A DNA stretch of 64,000 nt from contig CAVXLN010000010.1 in NCBI GenBank assembly GCA_963762435.1, positions 553,682 to 617,681 of the forward strand, in the 5' to 3' direction. The position numbers and the translations under genes are program-made. The stretch comes from JAXDMU01 sp963762435. Lineage in GTDB: Bacteria > Pseudomonadota > Alphaproteobacteria > ATCC43930 > CGMCC-115725. Below are positions 59,496-64,000 of this stretch, one piece after another. Below the pieces are notes generated by a model. It was not told where the DNA came from, made no database searches, and saw only the letters and a list, made by a program, of their open reading frames with translations. Each line of letters opens with the position of its first letter. Within the stretch, counting starts at the first letter, position 1.

Positions 59496-60593
59496 ATGAG
59501 GCTGCGGCGCAGGCTTCTCCAGATCGGCGCCGGCCTCGGTGCGCTGGTGCTGATAGCATTCACAGTTCCGGTGACCACCGTAGAAGCGCTGTGCCGCCCT
59601 TCGGGTCAATCTCCGGCTCTCGACTCCACGAAGGATTTCGGAATTATCGATCCCGGCTATCGGCGAGCGCTGACCACCAGCGTTATGTCATATCCCGAAT
59701 GGTACATGGTTTATGCGTACCAGGACTTCGCTGATACCTTGCGACACGAAGATGAATACAGATTCGGGTACTGGGCCAGTGTCTCGGAGTATTGGTCTGG
59801 TTTGTGTGCCGTTAATCGGGCTGCCATCGTCCAGGGGGGTGGGGAGCTCGACGAAAAGGTCACGCTCTACATTATCGGTGTCAGCTTCACGGCCGAAATG
59901 GCGGCGAAGGGCCTATATGAATCGACGGTCGGGCAGCTGTTCGCGTGGATTCGAGGCCCCGAGAAGACCAACGAGGATCGCTTTTCGGCCTCGGTAGCGG
60001 CGGAGTATGCCGAATTCCTCAATCAGAATTTTTGGTACCAATTCGATTTTTGGCGGCAGATCGGACGGCTTTGGAGCGATGTCCCGTTTGATCGATCTAG
60101 CCCGAGCCGAGCCTTGGAGCGCCGGATTGCCCTGACGGCCGAGTGGTCCTTCAAGACAGTCTACGCCAAGGTGATTGCCGCTTTGGCCGACCTCTCTCCA
60201 CCTGAATATAGGATCGAAAGCGTGGTCAGTCGCCTCGATGCCTCGGATCTTGCGGCCAATCCAACGATCACCGTCATTCGCGATTTGGAGGGCGGCGAGC
60301 AACTTATCGTGACGCCGCGCTACGTCGCTTTTATGCAGATCATGCTGGACCTGGCCGCGCGCGGCCGAGACTTCTTCGAGATTGCCGGGAATCACATAAT
60401 CTTCGTCACAATGCTTGTTCCACCCGGAATCGAGGTGGACCTGCCCGGGCGGGAACCCATTCTCTCCAATCTCATCCAATCCCGGCCCGGCTGGCGTCGA
60501 ATGGGTTTTGAGATCCGTGTACCGGACCTGACGAAAACGATCCGGTCGACGCAGGCGCAAGGGATGGTCATCGAACATATCTACGATTATTGA
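59496..60593 (+). CDS. Uncharacterised membrane-anchored protein (365 aa)
   Basis: The product has a basic N-terminus and one hydrophobic anchor or signal (MRLRRRLLQIGAGLGALVLI...). A mainly helical extracytoplasmic domain follows, with SYPEWYMVYAYQDFADTL, a short VGQLFAWIRGP segment and a C-terminal alpha/beta part (ITVIRDLEGGEQLIVTPRYV). No family is recognised with confidence. It is the third gene of the operon with the FAD oxidoreductase and the four-span protein. Confidence 0.78.
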   Translation: MRLRRRLLQIGAGLGALVLIAFTVPVTTVEALCRPSGQSPALDSTKDFGIIDPGYRRALTTSVMSYPEWYMVYAYQDFADTLRHEDEYRFGYWASVSEYWSGLCAVNRAAIVQGGGELDEKVTLYIIGVSFTAEMAAKGLYESTVGQLFAWIRGPEKTNEDRFSASVAAEYAEFLNQNFWYQFDFWRQIGRLWSDVPFDRSSPSRALERRIALTAEWSFKTVYAKVIAALADLSPPEYRIESVVSRLDASDLAANPTITVIRDLEGGEQLIVTPRYVAFMQIMLDLAARGRDFFEIAGNHIIFVTMLVPPGIEVDLPGREPILSNLIQSRPGWRRMGFEIRVPDLTKTIRSTQAQGMVIEHIYDY

Positions 60594-60644
60594 ACAGGCT
60601 CACTGAATTCGGGGCGAGCCGCCAATGGTCGCAGGTGGCGAAAC

Positions 60645-61277
60645 CTACCGCGCCTTGCGCCACATCGGGTAGATGGTCGGGCCATCGGGGAAATTGATGG
60701 CCCCCATCTCCTCGAAGCCGAAGCTGGCATAGAGCGGCACATTGGTATCACGGCTCGCCTCGAGATATGCGGGCATATGGGCGGCATCGATTTGGGCCAG
60801 GCGGTGCCGCATGGTGACGCCGCCATAGCCCTTGCCTTGGCTTGCGGGATCGGTGCCCAGCACCATCAGATACCAGTGCGGCTCGCGCGGATGCGCCTTT
60901 TCGATCGTGTCGAGAATGGTGAAGACCCGCCGCGGCATCAGACCATAGACGCCGATGAACTTGCCGATATTGCGCACGATCTCCCAATTGGAGATGTGCC
61001 AATGACCGGGTGGCCGCCACATCGAGCCGGAGACGAAATCGCCCGTGACGTTGCAGCCGCCGAGCGCGTGGTTGCTCTGGAACAGCAGGCGGAACATCGG
61101 CGCCAGCTTGCGCTGCCGTATGGCCGGGTCCGGAAACATATAGACCATGACCGGATCTTCGATGAAGGCGCGCGCCAGCATCGCGACCATCGGCTCCTTA
61201 TCGGCGTCAATGGCCTGCCGCGCCGTTGCCCGCGGCGGCTGGGCCGTGCCGGCGCTCAGCGAAATGGGAACCGCCAT
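60645..61277 (-). CDS. GNAT family N-acetyltransferase
   Basis: The 210-residue product shows the GNAT core: YLMVLGTDPASQGKGYGG (acetyl-CoA-binding motif A with QGKGYG) near residue 135, then LEASRDTNVPLYASFGF (motif B). The N-terminal part (ATARQAIDADKEPMVAMLARAF) fits the fold. Substrate unknown. Start at 61277 is supported by GGGAGG upstream; the ATG at 61295 lies on the ribosome binding site. Monocistronic. Confidence 0.88.
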   Translation of the reverse strand: MAVPISLSAGTAQPPRATARQAIDADKEPMVAMLARAFIEDPVMVYMFPDPAIRQRKLAPMFRLLFQSNHALGGCNVTGDFVSGSMWRPPGHWHISNWEIVRNIGKFIGVYGLMPRRVFTILDTIEKAHPREPHWYLMVLGTDPASQGKGYGGVTMRHRLAQIDAAHMPAYLEASRDTNVPLYASFGFEEMGAINFPDGPTIYPMWRKAR

Positions 61278-61354
61278 GTCTCCACCTCCCGACAAGATGG
61301 CGTCAATCTAGCTCAACCTCGGCACGGCGCCAAACAAAAACGATAATACTGTTT

Positions 61355-62812
61355 TTATTCCGCTGCGGCCTCCTCCACCAGCGCCGCCGTCGCCGCCAGG
61401 CGCTCGAGATTGGCTTCATGCGAGGCCCGGCTGATGCGGTAGGCGGACATCACCAGCATGGCGAAGACATAGAGCACCGAGATCGCGATGACATAGATCA
61501 GCACCAGATGCTCGAGCACATCGCCCGGCACCTGGCCGGGCTTGGCCGCCGAGGGGAAGGCGATCAATCCCAGCAGCAGGCTCGACAGGAAGGTGCCGAT
61601 GCCGGACACGCATTTCTGGATGAAGCTGTTGGCCGAGAAGAACAGCCCTTCGGAGCGGCGCCCGGTGGTGAGCTGGCTGTCCTCGACCACATCCGCGATC
61701 ATCGAGGCGACGAGGATGGCGCCCGCGATGAAGAAGGTGACGGAAACCGTGCCGAAGCAGAACAGCGTCGGCAGCAGTGCCGGCGAACCGTTCTCCGGGA
61801 ACAGGCCGCCGAGGCGCAGCAGGAAGGGCAGCGGATAAAGAACGGTCGAGACGATCCAGACCGCGATGCCAGCCTGCTTCTTGCCGATCGCGCGCGACAG
61901 GATGCCGGCCAGCGGTACCGCGGAGAACGCCGAGATGAAGTATCCCAAGCTGAGGATCGAGCCTTGCTGCGAGGTCAGCTGCCAGAAATAGGTCCAGAAA
62001 TAATAGGTCAGCGAGGTGGTGAGCCCATTCGCCATGCTGACGAACATGCCGGCGAGCAGGACCATGAGGAAGGAGCGATGCGACAGCGTCGCGAACATCT
62101 CGGCCGCGGCCTGGCCGAGAGTATGGTGACGCTTCGGCGGCGGTGCCTTGAGATCGGGGATGTGCCGATGGGTGCCGCCGGCCGAGATGAGGATCGCGAA
62201 CAGCATCACGATGCCGGCCGCGATGCCGTAATGCGCATAGCCCACGGGATTGAGCTGGCCCGTGGGATGCGTCGCATCCGGTACCAGGAACACCGCGAAG
62301 GCGAGCGTCGCCATGGTGAGGCCGCCGGCCCAGCCGAAGAAGTAGCGATAGGCCAGGAACGAGGTGCGCTGATCGTAATTCTCGGTCAGCTCCGGCGCCA
62401 AGGCCGAGCTCGGGATCTCGTAGAAGGTGATGAAGAGCCGGACGATGATCGCGACGACGATGAGATAGGCGAACAGCTCGTGCTGCGAAAGCCCGCTCGG
62501 CGGGTCCCAGAGCAGCATGTAGGAGAGCGCCACCGGCACGGCCGCCGCATACATGAAGGGGTGGCGGCGCCCGAAGCGCGAATGCAGCCGGTCGGACCAG
62601 TTGCCGACGATCGGATCGAGCACGGCGTCGAGCACCAGGGCGATCAGCAAGGCCAACCCCACCCACTGCACCTGCAGGCCCAGCACCTGGTTGTAATAGA
62701 TCAGCAGCAGATAGGAAAAACCCTGGTCCTTGACGCCATAGGCAACTGAGCCAAAGCCGTAGAACAGCTTGGTCGTATAGGTGATCGGACCCCCGACCCT
62801 GGTCGGCTGCAT
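61355..62812 (-). CDS. Glycoside-pentoside-hexuronide (GPH) type MFS transporter
   Basis: The 485-residue protein has 12 membrane spans. TKLFYGFGSVAYGVKDQGFSYLLLIYYNQVLGL and DPIVGNWSDRLHSRFGRRHPFMY are the GPH/MFS_2 signatures (cation-sugar symport), with the conserved DR/RFGRR loop. Transport of a sugar, drug or steroid-like compound is possible. The start at 62812 follows GGAGGAGA. It lies downstream of the thiolase gene on the same strand. Confidence 0.9.
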   Translation of the reverse strand: MQPTRVGGPITYTTKLFYGFGSVAYGVKDQGFSYLLLIYYNQVLGLQVQWVGLALLIALVLDAVLDPIVGNWSDRLHSRFGRRHPFMYAAAVPVALSYMLLWDPPSGLSQHELFAYLIVVAIIVRLFITFYEIPSSALAPELTENYDQRTSFLAYRYFFGWAGGLTMATLAFAVFLVPDATHPTGQLNPVGYAHYGIAAGIVMLFAILISAGGTHRHIPDLKAPPPKRHHTLGQAAAEMFATLSHRSFLMVLLAGMFVSMANGLTTSLTYYFWTYFWQLTSQQGSILSLGYFISAFSAVPLAGILSRAIGKKQAGIAVWIVSTVLYPLPFLLRLGGLFPENGSPALLPTLFCFGTVSVTFFIAGAILVASMIADVVEDSQLTTGRRSEGLFFSANSFIQKCVSGIGTFLSSLLLGLIAFPSAAKPGQVPGDVLEHLVLIYVIAISVLYVFAMLVMSAYRISRASHEANLERLAATAALVEEAAAE

Positions 62813-62852
62813 CGCCGTCTCCTCCTGGATAAGTTCTTGTTTTTATCGTTGT

Positions 62853-62880
62853 GGCGGCGCGCCTCGTTGGACGCGCCGCC
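62853..62880 (-). terminator. Hairpin between the thiolase and transporter genes
   Basis: GGCGGCGCG (62853-62861) pairs with CGCGCCGCC (62872-62880) around 10 bases. On the minus strand it follows the thiolase stop (62893) by 12 bases. No T tract follows in that direction, so termination is uncertain. Confidence 0.4.
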
Positions 62881-62892
62881 TTATATGGTACG

Positions 62893-64000
62893 TCAGAAAA
62901 TCTCGAACAGGCCCGCCGCCCCCATGCCGCCGCCGACGCACATGGTGACGATGCCATATTTGGCGCCGCGCCGTTTGCCTTCGATCAGCACATGGCCGGT
63001 CATGCGGGCACCCGACATGCCATAGGGATGGCCGATCGAGATGGCGCCGCCGCTGACATTGAGCCGGTCGTTCGGAATGCCGAGCTTGTCGCGGCAATAG
63101 ATCACCTGGCTCGCGAACGCCTCATTCAGCTCCCAGATGCCGATATCGTCGACGGTGAGGCCGTGGGCCTTCAAGAGCTTCGGCACCGCGAAGACCGGGC
63201 CGATGCCCATCTCGTCCGGCCGGCAGCCGGCGACCGCCATGCCGCGATAGGCGCCCAAGGGCGTCAAGCCGCGGCGCTCGGCCTCTTTCGCCTCCATCAG
63301 GAGCGAGGCGGCCGCCCCGTCCGACAGCTGCGAGGCGTTGCCGGCCGTGATGTACTTACCTTCCTTGACCTGCTGGCCGCCCTTGAACACGGGCTTCAGG
63401 CCATTGAGGTCGGCAAGCGTGGTCTGCGGCCGGTTGCCCTCGTCGGCGGAGAGGGTGACCGGGCGCTTCGAGGTCTCGCCGGTCGCCTTGTCGGTCACCA
63501 GCATGGTCGCCGACATGGGCGCGATCTCGGCGTCGAAGCGGCGCGCTTCCTGCGCCGCCGCCGTGCGCTGCTGCGACTGCAGCGCGTACGCGTCCTGCGC
63601 CTCGCGGCTGACGCCATAGCGCTCGGCGACCAGCTCGGCCGTCTCGATCATCGCCATATAGAGGGCAGGGACCTTGGCCACGAGCTCAGGATCGCCGGCG
63701 CGATAGCCGTTGCGATGCTCGTTCTGCACCAGCGAGATGGATTCGACACCACCGCCGATCGTGACGGTCATGCCGTCATCGATGATCTCTTTGGCCGCGG
63801 TCGCGATCCCCATCAGGCCGGACGCGCATTGCCGGTCGATGCTCATGCCGGCGACCGTGTCGGGCAATCCGGCGCGCAGGGCCGCCTGGCGGGCCACATT
63901 GAAGCCCGTCGAGCCCTGCTGGAGCGCACAGCCGAACACGACATCGTCGATCTCGGCCTTGTCGACGCCGGCGCGCTCGACCGCGGCGGCGATGGCATGG
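62893..64000 (-). CDS. Acetyl-CoA C-acyltransferase (thiolase), 5' end outside window
   Basis: It cleaves 3-ketoacyl-CoA in beta-oxidation, or condenses acyl-CoAs. The visible 368 residues contain the nucleophilic Cys in DRQCASGLMG, NEAFA, the catalytic His in SIGHPYGMSGARM (GHP) and the second Cys in MCVGGGMGAAGLF, so all three catalytic residues are present. The frame is open to the window edge (63999) with AIAAAVERAGVDKAEI, so the N-terminus lies beyond it. The closest functional type is FadA-like degradative thiolase. Confidence 0.92.
   Translation of the reverse strand, partial: HAIAAAVERAGVDKAEIDDVVFGCALQQGSTGFNVARQAALRAGLPDTVAGMSIDRQCASGLMGIATAAKEIIDDGMTVTIGGGVESISLVQNEHRNGYRAGDPELVAKVPALYMAMIETAELVAERYGVSREAQDAYALQSQQRTAAAQEARRFDAEIAPMSATMLVTDKATGETSKRPVTLSADEGNRPQTTLADLNGLKPVFKGGQQVKEGKYITAGNASQLSDGAAASLLMEAKEAERRGLTPLGAYRGMAVAGCRPDEMGIGPVFAVPKLLKAHGLTVDDIGIWELNEAFASQVIYCRDKLGIPNDRLNVSGGAISIGHPYGMSGARMTGHVLIEGKRRGAKYGIVTMCVGGGMGAAGLFEIF

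Noticed and set aside
61226..62749. 507-codon plus-strand frame opposite the GPH transporter
   Set aside because: Charged, low-complexity shadow of a membrane-protein gene.

Overview
The window reads as chromosomal DNA of a GC-rich alphaproteobacterium, probably Rhodospirillales-like. This is inferred from three things: the order rimP-nusA-ylxR-infB-rbfA-truB-rpsO-pnp, a Fur-family Irr regulator next to a nitronate monooxygenase-like gene, and a YlxR protein carrying an L7Ae-like tail. No rRNA, tRNA or CRISPR array was seen. Both ends cut genes: an unrecognised C-terminus on the left and a thiolase on the right.

Layout. 0.1-10.9 kb is the transcription/translation operon. It has a promoter plus a terminator-like hairpin before rimP, and is interrupted between rbfA and truB by a DUF559 nuclease gene bounded by perfect 40-bp inverted repeats. 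truB itself carries an apparent frameshift. 10.9-20.1 kb holds a glycerophosphodiesterase, a frameshifted nitronate monooxygenase-like gene, irr, a methyltransferase/SH3 pair, a D-2-hydroxyacid dehydrogenase, a 30-residue membrane peptide, DUF1488 and DUF6065 genes, malonyl-CoA decarboxylase and an M20 amidohydrolase. 20.1-28.5 kb is an accessory region: a low-GC GNAT-methyltransferase fusion, a seven-bladed YVTN propeller fused to a beta-repeat tail, a RelE/ParE-type toxin-antitoxin pair, small unknown genes, and several copies of a short IS-end-like repeat. 28.0-30.4 kb has an AraC regulator followed by two globins (the second lacks its proximal histidine), divergent from an orphan FixJ/NarL-type response regulator.

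30.5-37.6 kb carries an aldo/keto reductase, a DUF899 protein, a large winged-helix/ATPase/TPR regulator, and then a decayed island ending in an integrase fragment. 37.6-43.8 kb has an Nramp-related transporter overlapping an AraC-type membrane regulator, an alpha/beta hydrolase, an old-yellow-enzyme homologue, and degenerate remnants of oxidoreductase and haloperoxidase genes. 43.8-46.5 kb has an OprB-type porin divergent from a dmeR-dmeF nickel/cobalt efflux operon with a palindromic operator. 46.6-51.1 kb contains two crotonase-fold genes, a family III CoA-transferase and an MFS anion/organic acid transporter, with an elaborate palindromic repeat element between them. 51.5-57.4 kb contains an OprP-type porin, a zinc-ribbon DNA polymerase IV, a cyclase-family hydrolase, a WYL regulator divergent from a glutathione S-transferase, and a P-loop kinase-like gene whose ribosome binding site lies in a hairpin. 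57.6-60.6 kb is a three-gene operon with an exported FAD oxidoreductase. 60.6-64 kb carries a GNAT protein, a GPH/MFS sugar-type symporter and a thiolase.

The most unusual items are the DUF559 gene bracketed by long REP-like inverted repeats inside a conserved ribosome-biogenesis operon, the compositionally mosaic GNAT-methyltransferase fusion beside a MITE-like inverted repeat, and the tandem globin pair in which one copy has cleanly lost the heme-ligand segment.
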